Of a stretch of 64,000 nucleotides of DNA, positions 1 through 9,327 are shown piece by piece. The notes under the pieces are model-generated. The model was given only the letters and a program-made list of their open reading frames with translations, was not told the DNA's origin and searched no databases. The DNA lies in contig JAQTPT010000012.1 of NCBI GenBank assembly GCA_028712795.1, forward strand, positions 16,001-80,000, written 5' to 3'. Each line of letters starts with the position of its first letter. The stretch's first letter is position 1. This DNA is from Methylococcales bacterium (GTDB taxonomy: Bacteria > Pseudomonadota > Gammaproteobacteria > Methylococcales > Methylomonadaceae). Made by a program: the position numbers and the translations under genes.

Positions 1-1774
1 GTTCTATCCAGGTTGGCCGACCGTGATTACATTGCCCTATTCTCTCGGTTTGCTCCATATCCCGTAGCAATGCGTTCATCTCGTCTATGCCCAATCGCCG
101 GTGCGCGCGGACGGCACCATGACACGCAATAGTTGCCAATAGCTGGTTGGATTGTTCCTGTATGCGATGACTCATGCCATGTTCGGTTATATCGGCCAGC
201 ACGTCGCGTATCAATGCTTCTTTATCGATATTGCCCAATAATGCGGGGGTAGAGCGAAGAATGATGGTTTCAGGACCGGACCGAGTAAGTTCAAAGCCAA
301 GTGAACTGAAGAACGCATGTTCCTGTTCCGCCAAATCGGCTTCTGCTGTACTGACGTTTATTTTAATGGGCAGCAACAAGGGTTGGCTTGGGACAGCGCC
401 TTGCTGATATTGCTGTTTCAGTCGCTCATATGTAACCCGCTCATGGGCGGCATGGGCATCAACCAGGATAATCCCTCTTGGCGTTTCGGCCAGAATATAA
501 ATATTATGTAAATGCGCTCTGGCAAAACCTAACGGCGGGGTATCCTGTGTTGGTGGCAGTGGGTGTTCCTGTTTTGATACAGTCTGGTCCTCCGGATACA
601 ATGACGCATAAGCCTTTATGGTTTCCGCTACTGTTAAAGGCAGTGATGATTGCTGAGGCGGTCTTTGACCGTAAACGGGTTTTGGTACGAAGTCTGGTCG
701 AGTTTGCTGAGGCGTTAATTCTGGTGCCGTTTGTCCGGTTAAGCTATCGCTAACCTGGATCTCACTGTGTTGAGGTCTTATATCGGCCAGTGACCGGTGC
801 AGCGCTGAAAACAAAAAATCATGCACAAGACGGCCCTCTCTGAATCTGACTTCCAGTTTTGCCGGATGCGCATTGACATCAACCAGAGTGGGGTCAAGCG
901 TCAGATATAATACGAAAACCGGATGCCTCCCATGATACAAAACATCCTGATAGGCTTGTTTAACCGCATGGGCAATCAGCTTATCCCTGATTAATCTTCC
1001 ATTGACATAAAAAAACTGCATATCCTGTTGACTGCGGGAAAAGGTCGGCAATCCTACCCAGCCGGTTAATTGCAGGCCTGATGCTGCAAAGTCGATTTTT
1101 ACCGAATTCTCAACAAAGGCTGATCCGCAAATACCGGTAATCCGTTGCTCTTGTGCGTTCTCAGTTGCCGCCGGTTTTAGATTGAGCACTTCTTTTTGAT
1201 TATGGATAAGCGTAAAGCCAACATCAAACCGGCTTAGGGCCATTCTTTTTATTAATGTTTCAATCTGGGCAAATTCGGTTTTTTCGGTTTTCAGGAATTT
1301 GCGTCTGGCAGGGGTGTTGTAAAATAAATCCCGCACATCAACAGTCGTACCTAAAGGATGAGGATCAGGTTGTGGATCAAAATTCTGTTCGGAGCCATCA
1401 GCCATTACGCGCCAGGCGCACTGTGCATCGGCTGTGCGTGAAATCAGCGTAAGCCTTGCCACGGAACTGATACTGGGCAGGGCCTCACCTCGAAAACCCA
1501 TGCTGGAAACTTGTTCCAAGTCTTTTAAAGTGGAAATTTTACTGGTCGCATGTCGAGATAATGCTAATGGCAAGTCTTCTTTAATAATGCCACAGCCGTC
1601 GTCCCTGATTTTTATCAGTCGGGCTCCGCCTTGTTCTATGTCTATGGTAATTTGTCCTGCACCGGCATCAAAACAGTTTTCAACCAGTTCTTTAACCACC
1701 GATGAGGGTCTTTCGACCACTTCACCGGCGGCAATCTGATTAACAAGTTGAATGGGGAGTGAATGAATACGCAT
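1..1774 (-). CDS. mutL: DNA mismatch repair protein MutL (3' end cut by window edge)
   Basis: MutL couples MutS mismatch recognition to downstream excision. The minus-strand frame starts at ATG 1774 and is open for 591 codons to the window edge. Seen: an N-terminal GHKL ATPase region with QIAAGEVVERP and KELVEN near residues 14-35, GFRGEALPSI and the FYNTPARRKF motif. The C-terminal end reads CHGAVRAHRRLG and finishes GQCNHGRPTW, so very few residues are missing (family about 610 aa). Near positions 430-460 the protein reads VDAHAAHERVTYE. This resembles the metal-binding endonuclease motif (DQHAxxExxxxE) of MutL proteins outside the E. coli group, with Ala in place of Gln. It is probably a nicking-competent MutL; that last step is inference. 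Confidence 0.97.
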   Translation of the reverse strand, partial: MRIHSLPIQLVNQIAAGEVVERPSSVVKELVENCFDAGAGQITIDIEQGGARLIKIRDDGCGIIKEDLPLALSRHATSKISTLKDLEQVSSMGFRGEALPSISSVARLTLISRTADAQCAWRVMADGSEQNFDPQPDPHPLGTTVDVRDLFYNTPARRKFLKTEKTEFAQIETLIKRMALSRFDVGFTLIHNQKEVLNLKPAATENAQEQRITGICGSAFVENSVKIDFAASGLQLTGWVGLPTFSRSQQDMQFFYVNGRLIRDKLIAHAVKQAYQDVLYHGRHPVFVLYLTLDPTLVDVNAHPAKLEVRFREGRLVHDFLFSALHRSLADIRPQHSEIQVSDSLTGQTAPELTPQQTRPDFVPKPVYGQRPPQQSSLPLTVAETIKAYASLYPEDQTVSKQEHPLPPTQDTPPLGFARAHLHNIYILAETPRGIILVDAHAAHERVTYERLKQQYQQGAVPSQPLLLPIKINVSTAEADLAEQEHAFFSSLGFELTRSGPETIILRSTPALLGNIDKEALIRDVLADITEHGMSHRIQEQSNQLLATIACHGAVRAHRRLGIDEMNALLRDMEQTERIGQCNHGRPTWIE

Positions 1775-2142
1775 TTGTCGTAGCTAGTCAAATGAAGAAA
1801 TATATGTTTAAAAACTATCATCCTGGATTATTCACAAAATTATAACCAATAAACATTTTGAGAAAAATAATCAAGAGAAGTGACCCTGAAATTAAGCACA
1901 CAATTTAAAGTGGTTACCTCTTGTTTGGGAGAGGGATTGTATAGGTTTTATATTGAATATGTATTTTATGAGAAGCTATCAACGGCCTCATACGCTCTGC
2001 TCTGTGGGTAAACGGAGGCAGCGCGTCCTCCTCTAATCCTATATCTGGCTGCTAAGTGGTGGTTGGTTTTTTGACGTCAATCACACCATTGAGACTTCCA
2101 ACAACCTAATCTATAATTTTCCGTGCTTCCGGTTCTATTCAA
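1775..2142. other. Intergenic region between mutL and mnmE
   Basis: These 368 bp lie downstream of mnmE and upstream of mutL, both on the minus strand. I see no ORF with coding character, no tRNA and no clear repeat. A short GGAGG/CCTCC complementary pair near 2014-2033 could fold as a hairpin but lacks a U-tract. The mutL promoter should lie in the AT-rich stretch just right of 1774, but no convincing -35/-10 pair was identified. Confidence 0.4.
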
Positions 2143-3486
2143 TCACTTGCCAATACAAAAGCTGGAAAAAATTTTTCCGAGCAAATCATCAGAGGTTACG
2201 GTTCCGGTAATTTCGGCAAGGCTCATTTGCGCCTGTCTTAAATCTTCTGCGACCAATTCGCCTGCCTGGCTGATTTTTAACTGGTTTAACGCGCTGGCTA
2301 CAAATTTATAGCCGTTTCTTATAGCTTCTATGTGCCGTCTTCTGGCAATGAAAACGTTGTCTGTGGCTTCATTGAAACCAACACTTTGTTTGAGATGTTG
2401 TTTTAACAAGTCCATGCCGTCTCCGGTTTTTATGGACAGGTAACAACTATAGCCATCTTCTGTCTGTTTTATTTCAGGCGCTATGCCTAGCAGGTCTATT
2501 TTATTGTAAACTTTGGTGATGTCGATATTAGCTGGCAGTGATTTTAATAAATCCTCGGTCTCCGGTTCCCTGGCATCAATTAGCAGCAATATTTTGTCGG
2601 CTTTCTGGATTTCTTCGTGCGCTCTGCGAATGCCTTCTTTTTCTATCGAATTATCGCTCTCCCGCAAACCGGCTGTATCAATGATATGCAAGGGCATTCC
2701 ATCCAGTTGAATGCGTTCCCTGAGCACGTCACGGGTGGTGCCAGCGATGTCGGTGACTATCGCGGCTTCATGTCCGGCAAGTGCATTAAGGAGGCTGGAT
2801 TTTCCGGCGTTAGGTTTGCCTGCCAAAACAACGGTCATGCCATCGCGCAAGAGGCGGCCTTGTTGGGCTGTTTTTTGTATAAGCTGGATGCGTTGCAATA
2901 ATCTGACTAGGCGGTTTTCAACAACGCCATCGGTCAGAAAATCGATTTCTTCATCGACAAAATCGATAGCGGCTTCAACGTAGATGCGAAGTTCTGTGAG
3001 TTCTGTAACCAGCTCATTGATTTGTGCTGAAAAAACACCTTGCATGGATTTTTGCGCGGAACGGGCTGATTGTTCGGTGCTACTTTCAATTAAATCGGCA
3101 ACCGCTTCGGCTTGCGCCAGATCGAGCTTGTTATTAAGAAAAGCGCGTTCAGTGAATTCACCGGGATTTGCTAATCTGGCGCCTAGTGATATTACCCGCC
3201 GCAACAGCATGTCCAAAACGACTGAGCCACCGTGCCCCTGCAGTTCAAGAATATCTTCGCCCGTGTAAGAGGCAGGTGCGGGAAAATACAGGCTAATGCC
3301 GGAATCAATCACGGATCCGTCATCATCTATAAAAGATGAAAACAGCGCATGTCTGGGAATTAAAGGTTTATTGAGGAGTTGTTTGGCGATTTCAGTGACT
3401 AAAGTTCCTGAAATGCGGATGATACCGACACCTCCATTCCCTGGCGGTGTCGCAATAGCTGCAATGGTATCCTGATTGATCAGCAA
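2143..3486 (-). CDS. mnmE: tRNA uridine-5-carboxymethylaminomethyl modification GTPase MnmE
   Basis: MnmE, with MnmG, installs the cmnm5 group on wobble uridine 34 of certain tRNAs. An N-terminal formyl-THF-binding domain (DTIAAIATPPG, GGVGIIRISG) is followed by helices and an inserted G domain. The G domain shows GKPNAGKSS (G1), TTRD (G2), DTAGL (G3) and NKID (G4). The protein ends in CIGK, the conserved C-terminal Cys motif. The frame stays open upstream to 3612, but that part overlaps yidC and lacks family similarity. A TTG at 3486, four bases after the yidC stop, gives 447 aa (E. coli 454) beginning (M)LINQDTIAAI, so I chose it. It lies in the rpmH-rnpA-yidD-yidC-mnmE cluster common in gammaproteobacteria. 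Confidence 0.95.
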   Translation of the reverse strand: MLINQDTIAAIATPPGNGGVGIIRISGTLVTEIAKQLLNKPLIPRHALFSSFIDDDGSVIDSGISLYFPAPASYTGEDILELQGHGGSVVLDMLLRRVISLGARLANPGEFTERAFLNNKLDLAQAEAVADLIESSTEQSARSAQKSMQGVFSAQINELVTELTELRIYVEAAIDFVDEEIDFLTDGVVENRLVRLLQRIQLIQKTAQQGRLLRDGMTVVLAGKPNAGKSSLLNALAGHEAAIVTDIAGTTRDVLRERIQLDGMPLHIIDTAGLRESDNSIEKEGIRRAHEEIQKADKILLLIDAREPETEDLLKSLPANIDITKVYNKIDLLGIAPEIKQTEDGYSCYLSIKTGDGMDLLKQHLKQSVGFNEATDNVFIARRRHIEAIRNGYKFVASALNQLKISQAGELVAEDLRQAQMSLAEITGTVTSDDLLGKIFSSFCIGK

Positions 3487-3490
3487 GAAA

Positions 3491-5203
3491 CTATCCCGCT
3501 TTTTCGATTTGTCTGGTGATATAAGTTTGTTGAATGATAGACAGGGTATTATTAATAACCCAGTATAAGACGAGACCCGCTGGAAAAAACAGGAAGAAAA
3601 CAGTAAAGACAATAGGGAACATCTTCATCACTTTGGCTTGAATGGGATCAATCGGCGCTGGATTCAGGCTTTGCTGAATTTTCATCGTAACACCCATTAT
3701 CAACGGTAATATAAAGAACGGATCTTGTATTGATAAGTCCTGTATCCATAACACAAAGGGCGCTTGACGAAACTCAACGGTTTCACTCAATACCCAATAG
3801 AGCGCCATAAATACCGGAATCTGTATCAGGATGGGCAAACAACCACCCAGCGGATTAACTTTTTCCTTTTTATACAGCGCCATCATTTCGGTATTGAAAC
3901 GGGGCCGATCATCAGCAAAACGTTCTTGCAATTCTTTAAGACGGGGCTGGACTTTACGCATTTTAGCCATTGACTTGAAACTGGCTTGCGATAATGGAAA
4001 GAACAACAGTTTAATACAGAGCGTTACGCCAATAATGGCAACGCCCCAATTACCGATGACGTTATGAATTTTATTCAGTAACCAATAAATGGGTTTACCG
4101 ATAAAAGTCAGGACACTGTAATCAACCGTCAGTTCAAGGCCTGGCGCTATTGCTTCCATCATGGGCTGGATTTTAGGCCCGGCAAACAATCGGGAAACAA
4201 ATTGCGCATCGGAATTGGCTTCAACAGTCACAGGTGGGGAATACGTGCCAATAACGAAACGTCCGCCTTTTAACGCTTTGGTATAAAAACTGTTTTCCTG
4301 GTCAGCCGGTGGGATCCAGGCAGAGGCAAAGTAATGTTGAATCATTGCTGTCCAACCACCTTTGCTGGTGACATCAAGATTCTCTTCCGCCATATCATCA
4401 AAACTTACTTTTTGATATTTGTTCTTTTCGGTATAAATAACACCGCCATGATAAGCTCTCATGCCGCCCGTCAGCATATTGCCTTTACCGGTTGTGTCTG
4501 GTGTCCTTAATAACTGACTGTATTGTCTTCCAGACCAGGCTTTATCCGAGTTATTTTTAACCTTTTGATCCAGTGTTATTTCGTAACTTCCACGTTTAAA
4601 GGTAAATAATTTCGTAAAAACCAGGCCATTGTTATCTGTCCATGTTAACGGGACTGTCAAAGTGTCTTGTCCGGGCTGCAAGATGTAACTGTCTTGCCCA
4701 CTGCTGAAAGTCGTGGTGTGATTGGGTCCTGCGGCTGAACCGCTACCCGCTATCAGTCCGCTTTGCGCTTCAAATATTTTATCCGGGTTGCTATCAAACA
4801 AGCGCACGGGGGCGGTGTTTGCTTTAATGACATCCAACCCAATCATTTTGCGTACACTATCAACAAAGGTGTTTGCTTTTTCAACGGGGTAGTTTAATAA
4901 ATCCAGATTGGTGATTGTGGCACCTTGCAGATCAATTTCAAGCGCAATAACATCAGTTTTGATCTTCACAGTGTTTGCCGTCGTTGCTGCTTCGACTGGG
5001 ACAGATACTGGATTGTGTGCTGCTGATTCCGGTTGTGAAGACGCATCTGCTGTTGTTGGCAATTCTTCAGCAACCTTGGCGCCTTCGGGACTTACAATTG
5101 CAGCAACTTCGGGTTTTGGACCATAGTCCTGCTCCCATGCCTGCCACAACATAAATACAAGCATTGCAAAAGTAACGACGAGTATAAATCTTATATTATC
5201 CAT
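3491..5203 (-). CDS. yidC: Membrane protein insertase YidC (Oxa1 family)
   Basis: YidC inserts and folds inner-membrane proteins, alone or with SecYEG. At 570 aa it has the proteobacterial layout: an N-terminal TM helix ([18 protein letters not shown]), a large periplasmic beta domain (about residues 50-330), then a C-terminal conserved core. The core has [12 protein letters not shown], a cytoplasmic helical hairpin ([16 protein letters not shown]) and [22 protein letters not shown] longer frame starts at 5236, but ATG 5203 gives the family-typical MDNIRF start and only an 8-nt overlap with the yidD stop. The stop lies four bases before the TTG of mnmE, so the genes are probably translationally linked. 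Confidence 0.97.
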   Translation of the reverse strand: MDNIRFILVVTFAMLVFMLWQAWEQDYGPKPEVAAIVSPEGAKVAEELPTTADASSQPESAAHNPVSVPVEAATTANTVKIKTDVIALEIDLQGATITNLDLLNYPVEKANTFVDSVRKMIGLDVIKANTAPVRLFDSNPDKIFEAQSGLIAGSGSAAGPNHTTTFSSGQDSYILQPGQDTLTVPLTWTDNNGLVFTKLFTFKRGSYEITLDQKVKNNSDKAWSGRQYSQLLRTPDTTGKGNMLTGGMRAYHGGVIYTEKNKYQKVSFDDMAEENLDVTSKGGWTAMIQHYFASAWIPPADQENSFYTKALKGGRFVIGTYSPPVTVEANSDAQFVSRLFAGPKIQPMMEAIAPGLELTVDYSVLTFIGKPIYWLLNKIHNVIGNWGVAIIGVTLCIKLLFFPLSQASFKSMAKMRKVQPRLKELQERFADDRPRFNTEMMALYKKEKVNPLGGCLPILIQIPVFMALYWVLSETVEFRQAPFVLWIQDLSIQDPFFILPLIMGVTMKIQQSLNPAPIDPIQAKVMKMFPIVFTVFFLFFPAGLVLYWVINNTLSIIQQTYITRQIEKAG

Positions 5204-5429
5204 TCTTATTACCAAATTTTTCTGGAACGGGATCAATGCCCCCTTGATGAAAAGGGTGGCATTTTAATAATCTTCTGAGACTGAGATAGGAGCCAATAAT
5301 TGCACCGTGGCGCTGAAGAGCTTCTATGGAATAACTTGAACAGCTTGGATAAAAACGACAGTTAGAGCCAAGCAAGGGACTTATAAAGAATTTATAAAAC
5401 TTTATAATTGCTATGAGCATGAAGCGCAT
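5196..5429 (-). CDS. yidD: Membrane protein insertion efficiency factor YidD
   Basis: A 77-aa small basic protein of the YidD family (formerly the 'haemolytic' DUF37). It shows the diagnostic [23 protein letters not shown] block, with conserved cysteines and an amphipathic N-terminal helix. It assists YidC-dependent insertion at the inner membrane. It overlaps the end of rnpA by 19 nt and the start of yidC by 8 nt, matching the conserved rnpA-yidD-yidC order. A start three codons further in (M4) is also possible. Confidence 0.94.
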   Translation of the reverse strand: MRFMLIAIIKFYKFFISPLLGSNCRFYPSCSSYSIEALQRHGAIIGSYLSLRRLLKCHPFHQGGIDPVPEKFGNKNG

Positions 5430-5779
5430 CGGGATACCAACCTAAGCCAATGCTTTTCCAATGACTTTCTTAATAATTCCAGCGGAGCATCGACTGCTTC
5501 CCTGCGAGCCAGAACAACGATATCTATATTTCCCAAACTTTGTTGTTGTATTCTAAAATTTTCCCTCACGACCCGTTTTATAACGTTTCTATGCACTGCC
5601 TTTCTTATATTTTTTTTTGCAATTGCCAAGCCAAGCCGTGGATGATGAAAATCATTCTTTATGGCTAAAAGGGTAAAATACGTATCACTTGATTTTACTG
5701 GCCTGGCAAAAACTTTTTTATATTCAGCGGGTTTTTTTAACCGTAACTGCGGAGGGAAACTAAAATCGTGCTCTGTCAC
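5411..5779 (-). CDS. rnpA: Ribonuclease P protein component RnpA
   Basis: The protein subunit of RNase P, which helps the catalytic RNA remove 5' leaders from pre-tRNAs. It is 122 aa, typical for the family. The basic signature [14 protein letters not shown] lies in the middle of the protein and the early [17 protein letters not shown] block is present. The start codon is GTG at 5779, ten bases downstream of the rpmH stop, implying co-transcription. No strong ribosome-binding site precedes the GTG. Confidence 0.95.
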   Translation of the reverse strand: MTEHDFSFPPQLRLKKPAEYKKVFARPVKSSDTYFTLLAIKNDFHHPRLGLAIAKKNIRKAVHRNVIKRVVRENFRIQQQSLGNIDIVVLARREAVDAPLELLRKSLEKHWLRLVSRCASCS

Positions 5780-5789
5780 TCAATGTCTA

Positions 5790-5924
5790 CTAAACGGTTA
5801 ACTTGGCGCGGCCTTTTGCCCGGCGGGCATTTATAACATTTCGGCCACCTACGGTTGCCATTCTTGCGCGAAAACCGTGAGTTCTTGCACGTTTAATTTT
5901 ACTGGGTTGGTATGTTCTTTTCAT
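5790..5924 (-). CDS. rpmH: 50S ribosomal protein L34
   Basis: A 44-aa ribosomal protein of the large subunit. The minus-strand frame from ATG 5924 reads [19 protein letters not shown] and continues with the conserved [10 protein letters not shown] and RRAKGRAKL blocks to TAG at 5790. Length and sequence match bacterial L34. It is the first gene of the minus-strand rpmH-rnpA-yidD-yidC-mnmE cluster and diverges from dnaA, the usual arrangement beside gammaproteobacterial origins. Confidence 0.97.
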   Translation of the reverse strand: MKRTYQPSKIKRARTHGFRARMATVGGRNVINARRAKGRAKLTV

Positions 5925-5980
5925 GTTACTAAAAACCTAATCGGATGAGTGTTAACAAAAACAGATAAAAAAGACTACGG

Positions 5981-6009
5981 ATGATAAAATAATATGCATA
6001 GCCTGTCAA
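5981..6009 (-). promoter_or_regulatory. Predicted sigma-70 promoter for rpmH
   Basis: On the minus strand a perfect TTGACA (-35, 6009-6004) is separated by 17 bp from TATCAT (-10, 5986-5981). The rpmH start codon lies about 57 nt downstream. Spacing and sequence are near consensus. Confidence 0.7.
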
Positions 6010-6094
6010 TTCTGTAGTGCAATGTTTTATTGCGTTATAGTGATTATAAGCAAATTCTTCCTCATCAATACAAACCAATACCTTACCTACATCA

Positions 6095-7411
6095 ATGAGC
6101 TCAATTTGGGATAACTGTCTTACTAAACTTGAAAATGAAATCGCTGGTTCTGATTTCAGTACCTGGATAAGGCCTTTGCAGGCGATTGAAAGCAATGGGA
6201 AAATAAAGTTATTTGCGCCTAACCGATTTGTTTTGGATTGGGTTAAGCAACATTATTATACCAAAATTGAAGAATCCATTCATGAGTTTTCAAATGGCAC
6301 ATTGGGCTTAAATCTTGAGATTGGTTCAAAAAAACCGGCATCACCAAGCACGATAAATAGCGCAAAACCGGTTGAAGTAAAAAAAACCAGCCCTAATTTT
6401 CTTAACAAAGCATTTACTTTTGATAACTTTGTTGAAGGCAAATCCAACCAGTTAGCAAGGGCTGCTTCTATTCAGGTTTCTGAAAATATAGGAAAGGCTT
6501 ATAACCCTCTGCTTATTTACGGTAGTTCCGGTTTAGGTAAAACTCACCTTATGCATGCGATAGGCAATGCTGTTTTTCAAAAAAACCCCTCGGCAACAAT
6601 CGTTTATCTGCACTCTGAAAAGTTTGTCCAGGATATGGTCAGAGCATTGCAACAAAACTCCATCAATTCATTTAAAGAATATTACCGTGGGATAGATGTC
6701 CTTTTAATTGATGATATTCAATTTTTTGCGGGTAAAGAACGTTCCCAGGAAGAATTCTTTCACACCTTCAATACCCTGTTGGATAAAAAACGCCAAATTG
6801 TTTTAACTTGCGATAAATATCCCAAAGAAATTATAGGGCTTGAGGACCGTTTAAAATCAAGGTTTGGTTGTGGACTTCCTGTCTCAATTGAACCACCCGA
6901 CATGGAAACGAGAGCAGCCATTTTAATGAAAAAAGCGGCACAGGTTAATGTGGAGCTTCCTCAAGAAGTCGCTTTTTTTATTGCCAAAAAAATACCATTT
7001 AATGTCCGTGATCTTGAAGGTGCTTTAAGGCGCGTGATAGCCAATGCCCAATTTACCGGTCGTGAAATCACCACTGAATTCACCAAAGAAGCCTTGCATG
7101 ATTTGATTTCCTTAAAAGATAAGCTTATCAATATGGACAATATCCAAAAGACTGTTGCCGAGTATTTTAAAATTCGTGTTGTAGACTTATCGTCAAAAAA
7201 TAGAAAACAAACTATCACCCGTCCAAGACAAATGGCCATGTGTTTGGCTCGGGAGTTAACTTCACACAGCTTTCCTGAAATCGGCGATGCATTTGGCGGC
7301 CGCGACCACACCACCGTCATGAATGCCTGTAAAAAAATTAATGAGCTAAAACTAGCTGATCATAAGATTGCAGAAGATTACTCAAATCTTCTAAGAACCT
7401 TAACGCATTAA
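6095..7411 (+). CDS. dnaA: Chromosomal replication initiator protein DnaA
   Basis: DnaA-ATP binds DnaA boxes and melts oriC. At 438 aa it has domain I (residues 1-80, [21 protein letters not shown]), a short variable linker, the AAA+ domain and a DNA-binding domain IV. The AAA+ domain starts [15 protein letters not shown] and has Walker [10 protein letters not shown] and Walker [10 protein letters not shown]. Domain IV carries the signature [13 protein letters not shown]...[12 protein letters not shown] near the C-terminus. The linker is short compared with E. coli (467 aa). It diverges from rpmH and is followed by about 800 bp of DnaA-box-rich DNA. Confidence 0.98.
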   Translation: MSSIWDNCLTKLENEIAGSDFSTWIRPLQAIESNGKIKLFAPNRFVLDWVKQHYYTKIEESIHEFSNGTLGLNLEIGSKKPASPSTINSAKPVEVKKTSPNFLNKAFTFDNFVEGKSNQLARAASIQVSENIGKAYNPLLIYGSSGLGKTHLMHAIGNAVFQKNPSATIVYLHSEKFVQDMVRALQQNSINSFKEYYRGIDVLLIDDIQFFAGKERSQEEFFHTFNTLLDKKRQIVLTCDKYPKEIIGLEDRLKSRFGCGLPVSIEPPDMETRAAILMKKAAQVNVELPQEVAFFIAKKIPFNVRDLEGALRRVIANAQFTGREITTEFTKEALHDLISLKDKLINMDNIQKTVAEYFKIRVVDLSSKNRKQTITRPRQMAMCLARELTSHSFPEIGDAFGGRDHTTVMNACKKINELKLADHKIAEDYSNLLRTLTH

Positions 7412-8215
7412 CACTCAATTACTGCTAATTGTTTTAATTACTAAGGGCTACATGTGGATAAAATTGTACATATATCGATTAATACTGAGGATAATACTGT
7501 GCATAAAATTTGGCATTTTTAATGCCAATAAATTAAACATTTCTTATACACAAGCTGCCAACAACATCTAAAAGTAATCAAGTTATTGAATGATTAAACA
7601 AATATACAGTTATCCACAGATTTTAACTGCTTTAATAGTAATAAATATGAATAAATAACTTTATATTATTAACTGCAAAGCAACTTCTGAAATATGGATG
7701 CTTTTTGTATTGCGAGCCAATTAACCCAAAATGCAAACTTTATACACAAAAGAGAAAAAGTTGATCTAAAGAGGGCGCCAATATGTGTATAACTTTGTGG
7801 ATAAAGTTATTATTTATGGGGACAATGATGTGTGCAAAATAAAGGGGCTGATAATGCTTTTTATTTAAACAGTTGTTATGCACAAGCCAACCACAGCACA
7901 AAAAAATATGTAACAAATTGAAAAATAATGGAAATAAGTTGTTATCAACAGATTGTTAGCCACATAATAGTAATAAATCAAGAATAAAGAACATTATATT
8001 ACAAGCTTCAAAATTAACATTTTTATCATTAATGGCCTGTGTAAAAATACCCGTCAAACCATAATCTCCCATCCATTAAAAATTGAAATTTTTAGCGTAG
8101 CCGATGGGTATTACATTGACCGTTTATTTTATTGCACAATATTCACGCTAACCTTTCAACACGACGGAAGATGAGCGGCTACCCTTTTATTAAGCTAATT
8201 GCATGACACAAACCA
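7412..8215. other. oriC: Chromosomal replication origin (oriC) with a DnaA-box cluster
   Basis: An 804-bp AT-rich, non-coding interval between dnaA and dnaN. Perfect DnaA boxes (TTATCCACA or its complement) occur at 7453-7461 (-), 7610-7618 (+) and 7796-7804 (-). One-mismatch boxes occur at 7498-7506 (-), 7544-7552 (+), 7740-7748 (+), 7784-7792 (-), 7876-7884 (+), 7942-7950 (+) and 7956-7964 (+). Two opposed boxes at 7784-7804 are nearly abutting. Very AT-rich stretches (7540-7720, 7840-8040) could serve as the unwinding element. The 8050-8215 end should hold a dnaN promoter, but I saw no convincing -10/-35 pair. Confidence 0.88.
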
Positions 8216-9316
8216 ATGAAATTTATTATTAATAGAGAAGAAATATTAACGCCTTTGCAGCAAATAGTCAGTGTCATAGAGAAACGGCAAACCATGCCTA
8301 TTCTTTCAAATGTGTTGATGGTCGCTGAAGAAGACTCTCTGTGTTTAACAGGCACGGATCTGGAAATTCAGATCATCGCCAAAATCAACATTAATTTGGC
8401 GACGGCGGGTTCAATTACAGTACCTGCCAGAAAATTTTTGGATATCTGCCGGCTGTTACCGAACGGCGCGGAAATAAAATTTGAACAACAAAACGATAAA
8501 GTAAAAATATCATCCAGTCGCAGCCGGTTTTCTTTAAGTTGTTTGCCTGCGGATAATTATCCTGAATTCTCTGAATCTGAATTGGAGAACCAGTTTTTTA
8601 TTAATGCCGGTAAATTTAAAAAAGCGTTGGATAAGACTCTATTTTGCATGGCTAATCAGGATGTCCGTTATTACCTGAATGGCTTATTGCTTAATATTTC
8701 AAATAGCAAAATAAAACTGGTTGCCTCTGATGGCCATAGGATGTCCATCTATGAAGACACTTTGGATGAGGGCTTGGGATATGAAGCCAGGATTATTTTT
8801 CCAAGAAAAGCTGTTCTGGAGCTAAGCCGTTTACTTGATGACCCAGATACCGAATTAAAGGTGGAGTTTTCCGGCAACAATATTAGGATTTTTATAAAGA
8901 ATCTGGTTTTTTCATCAAAATTGGTGGATTCAAAATATCCGGATTTCGGCAAAGTTTTTCAACAAGATTTTTGCAATCCCATTCATATTCAAAAACAAGT
9001 TTTAAAAGATGCGTTAACCCGCGTCGCCATTTTATCCAATGAAAAATTTAAAGGCATTACTCTGGATATTACGTCTGAAAGTTTACGTATCAGTACGCAT
9101 AATCCTGAACATGATGAAGCTGAGGAAGATCTCGTTATCGAGTATGAAGGCGAGCCGTTATCAATTGCCTTCAATTCCCAATATTTACTGGATGCCGTTT
9201 CCAATCTGGATTCCGAGCTTGCAGTATTGACGATTGCAAGTAATACCAGTAGCTGTTTTATAGATGAACCTAACGCTTGTGTTTATAGATTTATTGTAAT
9301 GCCCATGAGGCTCTAA
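8216..9316 (+). CDS. dnaN: DNA polymerase III beta subunit (sliding clamp)
   Basis: The ring-shaped processivity clamp that tethers polymerase III to DNA. Its 366 aa match E. coli exactly in length. The sequence has three clamp domains, with MKFIINREEILTPLQQI at the start, ETRQTMPILSNVL-like EKRQTMPILSNVL, and the C-terminal YRFIVMPMRL that forms part of the protein-binding cleft. It lies between oriC and recF in the canonical dnaA-dnaN-recF-gyrB order. The Shine-Dalgarno signal is weak. Confidence 0.98.
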   Translation: MKFIINREEILTPLQQIVSVIEKRQTMPILSNVLMVAEEDSLCLTGTDLEIQIIAKININLATAGSITVPARKFLDICRLLPNGAEIKFEQQNDKVKISSSRSRFSLSCLPADNYPEFSESELENQFFINAGKFKKALDKTLFCMANQDVRYYLNGLLLNISNSKIKLVASDGHRMSIYEDTLDEGLGYEARIIFPRKAVLELSRLLDDPDTELKVEFSGNNIRIFIKNLVFSSKLVDSKYPDFGKVFQQDFCNPIHIQKQVLKDALTRVAILSNEKFKGITLDITSESLRISTHNPEHDEAEEDLVIEYEGEPLSIAFNSQYLLDAVSNLDSELAVLTIASNTSSCFIDEPNACVYRFIVMPMRL

Positions 9317-9327
9317 GATTCACTAAA

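Noticed and set aside
5929..6195. 88-codon minus-strand ORF across the rpmH-dnaA gap
   Set aside because: Overlaps the dnaA start antisense and covers the rpmH promoter; the hydrophobic translation comes from AT-rich DNA.
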